Assembly (NCBI RefSeq): GCF_000614205.1
Contig: NZ_BAKN01000014.1
Coordinates: forward strand, 1-64,000
DNA length: 64,000 bases
DNA from: Hoylesella saccharolytica JCM 17484
GTDB taxonomy: Bacteria > Bacteroidota > Bacteroidia > Bacteroidales > Bacteroidaceae
Direction of reading: 5' to 3'
The position numbers and the translations under genes are program-made. Of the stretch, positions 29,878-39,330 are shown in pieces; the stretch's first letter is position 1, and each line of letters starts with the position of its first letter. The notes under the pieces were generated by a model. The model did not search any database and was not told the DNA's origin. It saw only the letters and a list, made by a program, of their open reading frames with translations.

Positions 29878-30900
29878 ATGAAAGAAAAGATTGTTACGTT
29901 TGGAGAAATACTGTTGCGTTGGTCTAAACCAAACTTCAAACTTTTGTCTCAAGGAACCTCTTTTCATGGAAATTTCGGTGGAAGCGAAGCCAATGTGGCA
30001 GTTTCGTTGGCACTATTGGGCAACGAAGTGACGTATGTAAGCCGTGTGCCCGACAACCGTATGGGGCGCGCTTGCATAGGCGAACTGCGCTATTATGGTG
30101 TCGATACATCACACATGGTTAAAGGGGGAGAACGCCTGGGCTGCTATTATTTTGAGGAGGCAGCGGCCGTACGCAATGCCAATGTGGTGTACGACCGCGA
30201 CAACTCATCGTTTTTCAGTATTGCACCGGGCATGGTTTCATGGTCTGATATATTCAAAGAAGCTTCTGTTTTCGCATGCTCGGGCATCACGTGCGCCATC
30301 AGTAAAACTGCCGCCGATGCAACTTTCGAGGCCGTCAAAATTGCCGCCGATAGGGGGCTAACCATTGTTTGCGACATCAATTACCGAAAAAACCTCTGGA
30401 AATATGGTGCCAATGCACACGATACGCTGCACCGACTGACACAATTCAGCGACATTATCTTTGGCGATCAAAACGAATGGGAGGTGCTCTCGGGTATTCA
30501 ACACATTCCGTTTAAGGCACCCGACAGTAACTACCAACTTGACCTTGACGCTTATAAAACTCTTTTTGAGAAGATGCACCGACAGTTTCCGCGTTGTCGG
30601 TATATGGTTATGGCGCTACGCAATCAAATCGCTTCGAGCCATCATACGCTTACCGGACTGGTTTATACACAAGGAAAACTATATCACACACATATCTGCG
30701 ACATTCTTCCCATCATCGATCCGATGGGGGTTGGCGATGCTTTTGTAGCGGCATTCATACACGCCGTGCGTAAATGGAATAATGACCCGCAACGTTGTTT
30801 GAACTTCTCGCTGGCTGCTTCGGCGATGAAAAACTCGGTGTCGGGCGACTTTAACCTTCTTACCGAAGAAGAAATCACGGCCTCGCTTACTGCTCTTTAA
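29878..30900 (+). CDS. PfkB-family carbohydrate kinase (KdgK-like)
   Basis: 340-residue cytoplasmic ribokinase-fold enzyme that phosphorylates a sugar or sugar acid. Seen: the start VTFGEILLRWSKPNF, PfkB signature 1 region GNFGGSEANVAVSLALLG, and signature 2 IIDPMGVGDAFVAAFIHAV, whose GVGD Asp is the catalytic base; the usual Gly-Ala-Gly-Asp reads Gly-Val-Gly-Asp. The closest annotated relatives I can recall are 2-keto-3-deoxygluconate kinases of Bacteroidetes. No uronate genes are adjacent, so the substrate is uncertain. Monocistronic. Confidence 0.8.
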   Translation: MKEKIVTFGEILLRWSKPNFKLLSQGTSFHGNFGGSEANVAVSLALLGNEVTYVSRVPDNRMGRACIGELRYYGVDTSHMVKGGERLGCYYFEEAAAVRNANVVYDRDNSSFFSIAPGMVSWSDIFKEASVFACSGITCAISKTAADATFEAVKIAADRGLTIVCDINYRKNLWKYGANAHDTLHRLTQFSDIIFGDQNEWEVLSGIQHIPFKAPDSNYQLDLDAYKTLFEKMHRQFPRCRYMVMALRNQIASSHHTLTGLVYTQGKLYHTHICDILPIIDPMGVGDAFVAAFIHAVRKWNNDPQRCLNFSLAASAMKNSVSGDFNLLTEEEITASLTAL

Positions 30901-31197
30901 TTTTCTGAAAGCCTCCTCCTCACCTCCCCCGGGATAAAGGTGAAAGGTTGAAAAGGTGAAAAAGTGAAAGGATGCAGGCACCATATAAAGAGCAAAAAAA
31001 CAAGTAATGCAGTACACCTACCCCTTTATTGGAATCTGTCGAGTTTCTCCTTTACAATTATTGAGCTTTCTCTTGATATAAACTTTCGAGTGCTTATGTA
31101 GCACACCTCTCCCCTTAAAAAGGGGAGAAAGAGAGGGGATTACTTATAACGAACTGACGTTATAATTGTGGCGTTAGCCACTTTTCACCCTTTCACC
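30901..31197. other. Flanking module of repeat copy 2
   Basis: No gene. Contents in order: a purine tract of GTGAAA-type repeats (30938-30975); a CTCCCCTT/AAGGGGAG hairpin (31109-31126); the string GATTACTTATAACGAACTG; TATAATTGTGGCGTTAGCCA (31161-31180); and a TTTTCACC pyrimidine tract. The same series precedes copy 4 in a more diverged form. Confidence 0.6.
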
Positions 31198-31480
31198 TTT
31201 TCACTTTTTCACCCTTAAGCTACTTACAATTTGTTACTTTTTTAACGTTTGAGAACACTTTCAACTTTCTTTTTTCGTTACAAATCACTTTCTTCATCTA
31301 GAGAAATATTTTCGTTTATTTGGTCAGAAAATAGTGATGAAAATACAAAAACATAGATTTTGAGTTGCAAAAGAATAGCTTTCACCTTCCCAAAGCATAG
31401 GTTTTAGCACCCAAAAGCTATGTTTTTAAGATGCAAAAGTTATGCTTTTAGGGCGAAAAACATCAACTTTTGGTCTCAAA
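31198..31480 (+). repeat. Dispersed intergenic repeat, copy 2 (right end lost)
   Basis: The left end and first half match copy 1 (TTACTTTTTTAACGTTTGAG, CTTTTTTCGTTACAAATCAC). The internal array is longer than elsewhere: six near-palindromic 15-mers start at 31347, 31369, 31391, 31413, 31435 and 31457, exactly 22 bp apart. After about 31480 the match to the other copies fades and the right terminal repeat is absent. The stretch to the tRNA terminator (31481-31728) shows nothing else I can name. Confidence 0.7.
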
Positions 31481-31728
31481 AATTAACACTAACCGTGTAA
31501 GTGTTTGATAATCAGAAGGGGCGTTTTAACACAAAAATCCATACGGTTTTACGTTTGACGATTTCGATGAGCTTATTTTGCCACATGTCATTACTCTTTA
31601 ACATGTGTGAAAATAACAATTTGATAGAAATTTACAGCCAAATGCTTACAATTCGATAAAACCGATTTCGGATATAAAGCCGCATTTTATGAACAAATAA
31701 AAAGGGTGTTTATAACATATAGAAAACA

Positions 31729-31756
31729 AAAAGAGCTACGTGAACGTAACTCTTTT
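31729..31756 (-). terminator. Terminator of tRNA-Asn
   Basis: On the minus strand AAAAGAGTTACG, TTCA loop, CGTAGCTCTTTT and a T-rich tail, five bases after the tRNA 3' end; one G-U pair in the stem. Confidence 0.75.
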
Positions 31757-31760
31757 AATG

Positions 31761-31834
31761 CGCTTCAAGATGGGCTTGAACCAACGACCCCCTGATTAAC
31801 AGTCAGGTGCTCTAACCAACTGAGCTATTGAAGC
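31761..31834 (-). tRNA. tRNA-Asn (anticodon GTT)
   Basis: 74-nt cloverleaf: acceptor GCTTCAA/TTGAAGC, D arm GCTC/GAGC, anticodon arm CCTGA-CTGTTAA-TCAGG (GTT), T arm GTTGG-TTCAAGC-CCATC, discriminator G. The T stem has one U-U mismatch (second pair). CCA is not encoded. Own promoter upstream and terminator downstream. Confidence 0.95.
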
Positions 31835-31854
31835 ATTATTGTTTATTGCGGTTG

Positions 31855-31886
31855 CAAAGGTATTACGTTTTTCGGAAACAGCCAAA
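31855..31886 (-). promoter_or_regulatory. Promoter of tRNA-Asn
   Basis: TTTG (31883-31886), exactly 20-nt spacer and TACCTTTG (31855-31862), 20 nt before the tRNA 5' end. Confidence 0.75.
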
Positions 31887-31966
31887 TATTTCATCGGAAA
31901 AATTTATTTTATGTCTAAAATATGATAAAAAAGACGTAGAGTAGAGATTATCAGGGTTTTATATCG

Positions 31967-31974
31967 TAATTTTG
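31967..31974 (+). promoter_or_regulatory. -7 element of S41 protease gene
   Basis: TAATTTTG 24 nt before the ATG at 31999. Confidence 0.5.
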
Positions 31975-31998
31975 TGAGGATAAACAAACTGATTCAGA

Positions 31999-33663
31999 AT
32001 GAAGAAAACACTATTCTGCATACTTTTTTTAGGCTTTGCTTTCACCGCGACGGCACAGGAAGATAAGGACCATAACTTTACGGTAGCAAAGAATTTGGAT
32101 GTGCTGAATGTTATCTACAAGCACCTTGACCTGATGTATGTAGACTCTCTTAACGGCAATGAAGTGATTGGCAACGGCATCAACGCCATGTTGCAAAGTC
32201 TTGATCCTTATACGGTGTACTATCCGGAAGAAAAGGTGAAAGAGCTGAAGTTTATGATTACAGGTAAATATGGAGGTATCGGCTCGGTGATAAGATATAA
32301 CAATCAGCTCAAAAGAGTTATCATCGACCAGCCTTACGAACATATGCCGGCGGCAGAAGTAGGATTGAAAAAGGGGGATATTATTTTGTCGATAGACGAC
32401 AAAGATATGACTCACAAAGACCAAGAATATGTAAGCAACCATCTGCGCGGCGACCCCGGAACGAGCTTTATCTTAAAAATCAAACGTCCCAGCACGGGCA
32501 AAGTGATGAAAATGAAGATAACACGGCGGGCCATACAAACACCGGCAGTGCCTTATTATGGCATGAAAGACAATGGCGTGGGCTATATCAACCTCTCTTC
32601 TTTCACAGAAAACTGCTCGAAAGATGTGCGCAGAGCCTTTATGGATTTAAAACAAAAAGGCATGAAATCGCTTATCTTCGACCTGCGCGGAAATGGTGGT
32701 GGGTCTGAGTCGGAAGCGGTAAACATTGTCAATATGTTTGTACCCAAGGGGGTGTTGGTGGTGTCTAACCGGGGTAAACTGAAACGCGTGAACCGCGATT
32801 ATAAAACCACTGTTGAGCCGATTGATACGGTGATGCCCATTGTTGTGCTGGTAGACGAGTCGTCGGCAAGTGCCAGCGAAATTACATGCGGTGCGTTGCA
32901 AGACCTTGACCGGGCGGTTATCATGGGTACGCGAACGTACGGAAAGGGGCTTGTACAAATGACTTTAGACCTGCCTTACAACGGAACGCTGAAGCTGACG
33001 ACCAGTAAATATTATATTCCCAGCGGTCGTTGTATTCAAGCAATCAATTATAAACACAGCAACGGAGGCTATACAGAGCACGTGCCCGACTCGCTTACAA
33101 AGGTGTTTTACACATCACACGGACGCGAAGTGCGCGATGGCGGGGGTATCATGCCTGATGTTGAGGTGAAAGCCGACTCGGTTCCTAACATCGCTTATTA
33201 CCTTGCAGGCGTGAGAGATTCTAACGAATTGCTACTCAATTACCAGTTGGATTACATCGCTTCTCATCCTGTTATCGCTCAACCGGAACAGTTTGATATT
33301 ACCGATGCAGAGTATGAAGACTTTAAACAGCGGGTTTTGAGGGCTGACTTTAAATACGACCGCGAAAGTGAGAAGTATCTTAAAACGCTTGTTAAACTGG
33401 CTAAGTTTGAGGGATATTACGACGAGGCGAAGACCGAATTTGATAATTTAGAGAAGAAATTGAGCCATAATGTGGCGAAAGACCTCGACTTTAATAAAGA
33501 AACCATTAAGAAGCTGATTGCCAATGGTATTATTCCGGCATACTATTATCAAAAAGGAAACATTCAGTATGCGCTGTCGTCGGATAAGCAAATAAAAGAG
33601 GCGATGGCATTATTGGCAGACGGCAAACGTTATAAAACGTTGTTACAGCCGAAGAAAAAGTAG
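31999..33663 (+). CDS. S41-family C-terminal processing peptidase with PDZ domain
   Basis: 554-residue periplasmic Ser/Lys protease (Ctp/Prc type) that trims or degrades exported proteins. A signal peptide (FLGFAFTATAQ) leads an N-terminal helical part and a PDZ domain (about residues 85-165, GGIGSVIRYNNQLKRVIIDQ). The catalytic domain carries FDLRGNGGGSESEAVNI, the nucleophile motif SSASASEITCGALQDL (residues 288-303) and the general-base Lys in RTYGKGLVQ (Lys316). The 190-residue C-terminal extension (DITDAEYEDFKQRVL onward) is common in Bacteroidetes members. Own promoter and a strong terminator; monocistronic. Confidence 0.92.
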   Translation: MKKTLFCILFLGFAFTATAQEDKDHNFTVAKNLDVLNVIYKHLDLMYVDSLNGNEVIGNGINAMLQSLDPYTVYYPEEKVKELKFMITGKYGGIGSVIRYNNQLKRVIIDQPYEHMPAAEVGLKKGDIILSIDDKDMTHKDQEYVSNHLRGDPGTSFILKIKRPSTGKVMKMKITRRAIQTPAVPYYGMKDNGVGYINLSSFTENCSKDVRRAFMDLKQKGMKSLIFDLRGNGGGSESEAVNIVNMFVPKGVLVVSNRGKLKRVNRDYKTTVEPIDTVMPIVVLVDESSASASEITCGALQDLDRAVIMGTRTYGKGLVQMTLDLPYNGTLKLTTSKYYIPSGRCIQAINYKHSNGGYTEHVPDSLTKVFYTSHGREVRDGGGIMPDVEVKADSVPNIAYYLAGVRDSNELLLNYQLDYIASHPVIAQPEQFDITDAEYEDFKQRVLRADFKYDRESEKYLKTLVKLAKFEGYYDEAKTEFDNLEKKLSHNVAKDLDFNKETIKKLIANGIIPAYYYQKGNIQYALSSDKQIKEAMALLADGKRYKTLLQPKKK

Positions 33664-33698
33664 AAATAACAGGAGGAGCAATATTAAATAAGGATATA

Positions 33699-33727
33699 AA
33701 AAGGAGGACGTTAGCGTCCTCCTTTTT
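33699..33727 (+). terminator. Terminator of S41 protease gene
   Basis: AAAAGGAGGACG, loop TTAG, CGTCCTCCTTTT and further T; a 12-bp perfect stem. The reverse strand also has a T-rich tail, so it may serve ispG from the other side. Confidence 0.85.
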
Positions 33728-33770
33728 ATATTTTCAAGATGTGCTTTGTGCTCAAACGCCAACCAAAAAA

Positions 33771-35662
33771 TTAGCTGTCAGATGCTTGTTGTACGTTACC
33801 GTCGTCTTTAATCAGCCTTAGCAAATGTTCAACGGCATCTTTTTCGTCGATATTTCGTTCCACACATACCTTCTTTCGGTAAAGCGAAATCTTGCCCAGA
33901 CCTGCTCCGACGTATCCATAATCGGCATCGGCCATCTCGCCCGGACCATTTACGATACAGCCCATAATGCCTATTTTAAGTCCTTTCATCTCTTTGGTAG
34001 CCTCGCGAATGCGGGCTATTGTAGAACGAAGATCGTATAGGGTGCGACCGCAACCGGGACAACTGATATACTCGGTTTTGCTTGTTCGCAACCGGGCAGC
34101 TTGTAAAACACCGAATGCAGTAGCGTCAATGTCTTCGTCAGAAAGGTCGCCCTGGTTCATCAACCACACACCATCGGTAAGTCCGTCAATCATTAACGCC
34201 CCCATATCTGCCGCTGCTTCGAGCTGGAAATCAGCTTTTTCTTCCTGTGAATGGCGATACATCTGCGCAAAAACGACGGGATTATACAGATTGTGCGCCA
34301 TCAGTTCGTGCACCAAAGCCCGCTGATCGCCCGTTTTGTTTTGGTGGTTGCTCATGCACACCACTACGATTTCGGGGTGATGACGCAGGCAGGCGAGGTA
34401 TTCATCGCTATCTGCCCCGTACTGCAAAACAAGAAATTTAAGATCTGCTTTGACCAACGAGATAAACGGAACGGCATTGTGTGGGAAGATGGGATAGGCC
34501 TGCACACCTGTCAACAAACCCTTTTCTGCAGCCTGCATATAGCATTGTAGTCGATGATATACCGCCGTTGTGGGTTGAATTGCTCAGGCAGTTGCGAGCC
34601 TATATACAGATAATCGGGGCTAAGGTCGGCATTGGTAACGATATGAACTTTATCTTTATCCATCCTATTGCTGATAACAACCGGTACATTTTCGCCGCCA
34701 ATGTTGCCCACCGGCGTTGTTTCTCGCCGTTCAGGAGAAAGATAATTGAAGCTCTTTGCCGGTTCTGCGGGAATGGGTAGATGTTTGCTGCGCGCCGAAA
34801 TATAGTTGACCAAAGCCCGTGCAACGGGTATTTCGGCTTCGGGTTCTTCGCTGAGCGATACCCGAATGGTATCTCCGATGCCGTCGCCAAGTAGCGCACC
34901 GATGCCCACTGCACTTTTGATACGACCGTCTTCACCTTCTCCTGCCTCTGTAACACCCAGATGCAGGGGATAATTCATACCCTCGCGCTCCATCTCGTGT
35001 ACCAAAAGGCGCACCGAACGCACCATTACCACCGTGTTGGAAGCCTTAATAGAGATAACCACATCATTGAAATCTTCGCGTTTACAAATACGAAGAAACT
35101 CCATACAGCTCTCTACAATGCCTTCAGGTGTATCGCCATAACGACTCATGATACGGTCGGACAGCGACCCATGATTAACTCCGATACGCACCGCCGTATG
35201 GTTTTCTTTGCATATCTGCAGAAAAGGTACGAAGCGGTTTTCTATTTTTTTTATTTCGTCGGCATACGCCTCATCGGTATATTCCAACACTTTGAATGTG
35301 CGTCCGGGGTCTACATAGTTACCGGGATTGATGCGAACCTTCTCTGTATAACGCGCTGCCACATCGGCAACATTGGCATTAAAGTGCACATCGGCTACCA
35401 AAGGCGTGTCGTATCCCTTAGCGCGCAAAGCATCATGAATAGGTTTGAGATTCTCGGCTTCACGTTTTCCTTGTGTCGTTAAACGCACCAATTCGCCTCC
35501 GGCACCTATAATTCGTTCTGCCTGCGCTACACAAGCATCGGTGTTATTGGTGTCAGTAGTGGTCATCGACTGCACTCTGATGGGGTAATCGCCGCCCATT
35601 TGCAGCGTACCGACACGGATAACAGCCGATGGTCGACGATGAAAATTGAATAAATCTATCAT
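33771..35662 (-). CDS. ispG: 4-hydroxy-3-methylbut-2-enyl diphosphate synthase IspG, one frameshift
   Basis: Fe-S enzyme of the MEP isoprenoid pathway, converting MEcPP to HMBPP. The N-terminal TIM barrel begins VIRVGTLQMGGDYPIRVQSM. A long insert (about residues 280-400) marks the large form typical of Bacteroidetes, chlamydiae and plants. The C-terminal Fe-S domain has CPGCGRTLYDL and GCIVNGPGEMADADYGYVG, supplying the cluster cysteines. The frame breaks at about 34539-34542; one restored base gives DYNAYMQAAEKGLLTG. Repaired length is about 630 residues. With ispF at 60.8 kb the window carries two MEP genes. The gene should be essential, so the break is almost certainly artefactual. Confidence 0.92.
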
Positions 35663-35682
35663 GCCCGAGCGTGAGAAAGGGG

Positions 35683-36192
35683 TTAGTTGGTCTTATATTC
35701 GTACTTGATTTCGGCCAGTTCGTGATTGGCTTTTTCAATCTTTTTACCTAAAGTTGACTTGTATTTTGCCAACTTCTGCGCCACATCCGCATCCGAAAGC
35801 GCCAGCATTTCCGTTGCCAGAATGGCTGCATTCATTGCTCCATTCACCCCAACGGTGGCAACAGGGATACCGGGAGGCATCTGAATAATACTCAACATCG
35901 CATCTAATCCGTCGAGCATTCCTTTGATAGGTACACCGATAACAGGCAGAATGGTAGACGCCGCAATAACTCCGGGCAGGGCTGCAGCCATTCCTGCTCC
36001 GGCGATAATTACTTTTAAGCCCCGTGCTTCAGCCTCTTTGGCAAAGCGTTCTACGGCCTGCGGAGTGCGATGCGCACTCAATGCATTGACTTCAAACGGT
36101 ATTTGCATATCGTTTAAAAACTGACAAGCTTTTTCCATAACGGGTAAATCGCTTGTACTACCCATAATAATGCTTACTAAAGGATTGTTCAT
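35683..36192 (-). CDS. purE: N5-carboxyaminoimidazole ribonucleotide mutase PurE
   Basis: De novo purine synthesis enzyme (class I PurE). It has 169 residues; IMGSTSDLPVMEKACQFL near the start binds the nucleotide, and SAHRTP carries the catalytic His. GAGMAAALPGVIAASTILPV and the loop GMLDGLDAMLSIIQMP follow. It lies 20 bp before ispG on the same strand. Intact. Confidence 0.95.
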   Translation of the reverse strand: MNNPLVSIIMGSTSDLPVMEKACQFLNDMQIPFEVNALSAHRTPQAVERFAKEAEARGLKVIIAGAGMAAALPGVIAASTILPVIGVPIKGMLDGLDAMLSIIQMPPGIPVATVGVNGAMNAAILATEMLALSDADVAQKLAKYKSTLGKKIEKANHELAEIKYEYKTN

Positions 36193-36278
36193 TATGATTT
36201 CTTTTTGTTGTTTTCTTGTTCTTGTATCTTTGTTTCTGTATCAATTTTCTATCTCTACCACTTCCTTTTTGCTTTTCC

Positions 36279-36887
36279 TCATATCGCCAAAAACGCACAA
36301 ACCATCCCTAAAAGAAAGCCTGCCACGACCTGCCATAGCGTATGTTGACGCAAAATCATTCTGCTTGTACCCACCATTCCGCCAATGATGAAGACCAAAC
36401 AAAGCCACCATGTGGGGTTGAACATAAAGAGAAAAGAAAATGCCATCAATGCACCTGCCACTCCACCGATAGCTGCCGAGTGGGTAGAAATCTTCCACCA
36501 GATGTTGATAACCGCACAAAGCACCTGTATAATAAGTGCTGCCATAAGGATACGTGCCATGAAATGGGGTATCTGCAACACCGACATGATATAATAACAG
36601 GAGAAGTAACAGAGTATGGAAATAATGTAGGGAATGAGCCGCCGCTCTTTTGCACCCAGTTCAATAAGGTTCCAACCCTGATAACGACGATAGAGATGAA
36701 TAAGTATGGTAGGAATAAGTACAGTGAAAAAATAAACCAACAAGAGTACCTCAAGCTTGTAATCCCAGGGCAAAAGAGCCATATAGCTGAAGGTAAACAA
36801 GGCTATCAGTCCTACGATGGGCAAGTAAAAAGGGGTAAACAACATACTCATTACCCTTGCAGCCAATATGATATTCTTCTCTTTCAT
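36279..36887 (-). CDS. PAP2-like integral membrane protein
   Basis: 202 residues with six hydrophobic helices. Motifs resemble the three PAP2 phosphatase blocks: KERRLIP (block 1, weak), STHSAAIGGVAGAL (block 2, with His) and SRMILRQHTLWQVVAGFLLG (block 3, Arg, His and Gly; the usual Asp reads Gln). The weakened block 3 leaves activity uncertain. It begins directly after the rpoN stop and precedes purE, so it is part of the rpoN transcription unit. Possible roles include undecaprenyl or lipid phosphate turnover. Confidence 0.7.
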   Translation of the reverse strand: MKEKNIILAARVMSMLFTPFYLPIVGLIALFTFSYMALLPWDYKLEVLLLVYFFTVLIPTILIHLYRRYQGWNLIELGAKERRLIPYIISILCYFSCYYIMSVLQIPHFMARILMAALIIQVLCAVINIWWKISTHSAAIGGVAGALMAFSFLFMFNPTWWLCLVFIIGGMVGTSRMILRQHTLWQVVAGFLLGMVCAFLAI

Positions 36888-36888
36888 T

Positions 36889-38390
36889 CTATCCTTTGCG
36901 TAATCTTGCTACAGAAAGACCCAACTGTTCACGATATTTCGCCACCGTACGGCGGGCTATCGGAAACCCTTTTTTATTGAGTGCTTCGCGCAATTGGTCA
37001 TCGCTGAGCGGTTTTTTCTTATCTTCTTGATCTATCAACTCTTTGAGTGCAATCTTTATTTTACGTGTTGATAACTCCTCACCATCCTCTGTTGTGTAGC
37101 TGTCGGTAAAGAAAAAGCGTAACGGAAACGTTCCCCATTTGGTCTGTACATATTTGATGTTACTTACACGCGATATGGTAGAAATGTCTAATCCCGTTTT
37201 ATCGGCCACATCTTTTAATATCATCGGGCGTAAATCTGCTTCGTCTCCGTCTACAAAAAACTTGTGTTGAATATCGATAATGGCTTTCATCGTAATGCTG
37301 AGGGTATGCCTACGCTGCTTAATGGCTTCGATATAGCCTGTGCTTTCTCTACTTTGCCTTTGGCATATAGCAGTGCTTCTTTCTCAGGTTTGCTCATTCC
37401 ATTCTTGTTTTTCTTGTAAGTGTCGACCATATCGACAAACGATGCCGACACTTTCAAGCGAGGAATTGTACCCCGATTCAGGTAAAACGACACGTTACCG
37501 CCCTCGTCTGACTCGACAATAAAGTCGGGTGTAATCTGCTGAATGTTTCTTCCCTGCGTCTCACCCATCGATGCACCGGGCTTGGGATTTAGTTTTCTGA
37601 TTTCTTCTTGCAATGCTTTTATCTGCTCGTCGGTAAGCTCCAGTTGCGTCTGAATAATGTTCCAGTGTTTCTTTGTGAACGCATCGAAGTAGTCTTCAAT
37701 TACCTGCCGCATCATCCTTTTCAAGTTACTGTCAGGCTTACGGTCAATTTGTATAAGCAAACACTCTTGTAATGAACGAGCACCAATACCTGCGGGGTCG
37801 AACGTTTGCAAAAGCAACAAAATCCGTTCGATGGCTTTGGGCTCCATATCAATATTGTGATAAATAGCCAGTTCGTCGCTGATGGTGTCTAAATCTTTGC
37901 GTAACAAGCCATCATCATCAAGCGAACCAATGAGATAATTCATTACTTCTTCCTGCTCGGGAGATAGTTCTATCTCGCCCACTTGCTCTTTCAGCTTGTC
38001 GTAAAACGAAGTGGTATCGCCATAAACAATCTCTTCGTAGTCGGCGTTTTGGTAATTTTCGTTACTGAAAGTATCGGGCATCTCGTCGTCGCGACCGATG
38101 TTTTCGAGCGCCGCATCTAAGGCCGACTCGCGCTCTTCCCTTTCGGTTTGCTGCTCAAAGTCCTCTTCATGGCCTGCTTCCACAGCCCCTTCATCTTGAT
38201 AAACATCGTGTTCTGACGCATCAAGACTGTCTACTTCCAACGCAGGATTATCATCCAACTCGGCTGTAACGCTTTGTTCCAGCTCAGTAAGAGGCATTTC
38301 CAACAACCTCACCTGCAGCATTTGCTGCTGTGATAATCGTTGAACTTGCACCTGTTTTTGTTCCTGTGTCTGTATAAGCTTTTGAGCCAT
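36889..38390 (-). CDS. rpoN: RNA polymerase sigma-54 factor RpoN, one frameshift
   Basis: Alternative sigma factor that needs ATP-driven activators. The N-terminal Gln-rich activator-interacting region (QTQEQKQVQVQRLSQQQMLQ, then LLEMPLTELEQSVTAELDDN) is followed by an acidic stretch, the core-binding domain and a C-terminal DNA-binding domain with the RpoN box ARRTVAKYRE near the end. At 37337-37338 one base is missing; restored it reads KAQGYIEAIKQRRHTLSITM and joins the two halves (about 500 residues). No enhancer-binding activator is in the window. First gene of a probable rpoN-PAP2-purE-ispG unit. Confidence 0.93.
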
Positions 38391-38752
38391 GGGAGTTACA
38401 ATCTTCTAACCTGTGCAAAGATAAATATTCTGTTGCAGATGAACAAGCTTGTTTATAGGTTTTTCATCGGCAGAGATGCGGAGTTTGATGAGGTGAGATA
38501 CATCATCTGATAAGTATATATACTTTCATCAAATTCTCTCAAGAATGCAGTGTAAAGGGTGGATTTGGGAAAGAAAATTCCATCGTTTTGCGAGAGGATA
38601 ACGACAGAATGTCTGCTCGTTTTGTCAAAATGGCACATAAAAGCGTGGTGGTACAGAACTTGTGTTATAAGGTTATGAACACCGAAACGAAAGCAGAGGT
38701 GCTCAATAGAAAATAAAAATAAACCATTAAATAATAATAGGAGGAAAAAATT
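38391..38752. promoter_or_regulatory. Divergent rpoN/hsp20 intergenic region
   Basis: 362 bp without a gene. An inverted pair TTTGATGA (38484-38491) / TCATCAAA (38526-38533) encloses the 14-bp palindrome AAGTATATATACTT (38512-38525) and a GATACATCATC string. These could be operator sites for the heat-shock gene or for rpoN. I find no TAnnTTTG element for hsp20. Confidence 0.45.
38739..38744 (+). promoter_or_regulatory. Strong Shine-Dalgarno site of hsp20
   Basis: AGGAGG, nine bases before the ATG at 38753. Full Shine-Dalgarno sequences are rare in Bacteroidetes, where A-rich leaders dominate, so this suggests high translation. Confidence 0.6.
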
Positions 38753-39178
38753 ATGTTACCAGTTATGCGTAAAAATTCATGGTTACCCGAAGTGTTTGAC
38801 GATTTCTTTAACACCAATCTTATGCCGCGTGCCAATGCAACAGCACCTGCTATCAATGTTATTGAAAACGATAAGCAGTATGTTGTAGAGCTTGCCGCAC
38901 CGGGTTTGAAGAAAGAAGACTTCGTTGTTAATGTGAACGAGGATGGTAATCTGACCATCAAGATGGAGCAAAAGAATGAAGTAAAGAGTGAGGATGAAAA
39001 GGCTCACTACCTTCGTAGAGAGTTTAGTTACTCGAAATATGAACAAACATTGCTTCTGCCCGACGATGTAAATCGCGAAGCTATCTCGGCTAAAGTAAAC
39101 GACGGGGTGCTTACTGTAGATTTGCCTAAGGTGCAAAAAGAAGAGCAAAAGTTGGTTCGTGCCATCGAAGTGCTTTAA
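38753..39178 (+). CDS. Small heat-shock protein Hsp20/alpha-crystallin family
   Basis: 141-residue ATP-independent chaperone that holds unfolding proteins. A short N-terminal arm (MLPVMRKNSWLPEVFDDFFN) is followed by the alpha-crystallin domain (about residues 35-130, with VVELAAPGLKKEDFVVNVNE and ISAKVNDGVLTVDLPKV). The tail is AIEVL, carrying the Ile-x-Val dimer-docking motif. It has its own strong ribosome-binding site and a strong terminator. Confidence 0.93.
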   Translation: MLPVMRKNSWLPEVFDDFFNTNLMPRANATAPAINVIENDKQYVVELAAPGLKKEDFVVNVNEDGNLTIKMEQKNEVKSEDEKAHYLRREFSYSKYEQTLLLPDDVNREAISAKVNDGVLTVDLPKVQKEEQKLVRAIEVL

Positions 39179-39255
39179 TTCCAGATGCTCACAAACACTT
39201 TTGAGGTTTGTATTTTAGTTTGATTGATATTTAGTTGTTATTAAACAGATGAAAG

Positions 39256-39291
39256 AAAAGTCCCGATAGCAGTGATGCTGTCGGGACTTTT
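39256..39291 (+). terminator. Terminator between hsp20 and serpin
   Basis: AAAAGTCCCGATAGCA, loop GTGA, TGCTGTCGGGACTTTT: a 16-bp stem with one weak pair. T-runs exist on both strands, so it probably serves the convergent serpin gene too. Confidence 0.85.
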
Positions 39292-39330
39292 ATGTTTGTA
39301 TAGGAATTGGTTGTAAAGCCGTAAACGTGC

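Noticed and set aside
30901-31197. Riboswitch in the long gaps around the repeats
   Set aside because: The paired segments belong to the repeat module and occur unrelated to the downstream genes; no known riboswitch motif was recognised.
31347-31471. CRISPR array
   Set aside because: The 22-bp period is too short, the units are degenerate near-palindromes with only 7-nt spacers, and there are no cas genes. The same array recurs at four loci within a larger repeat.
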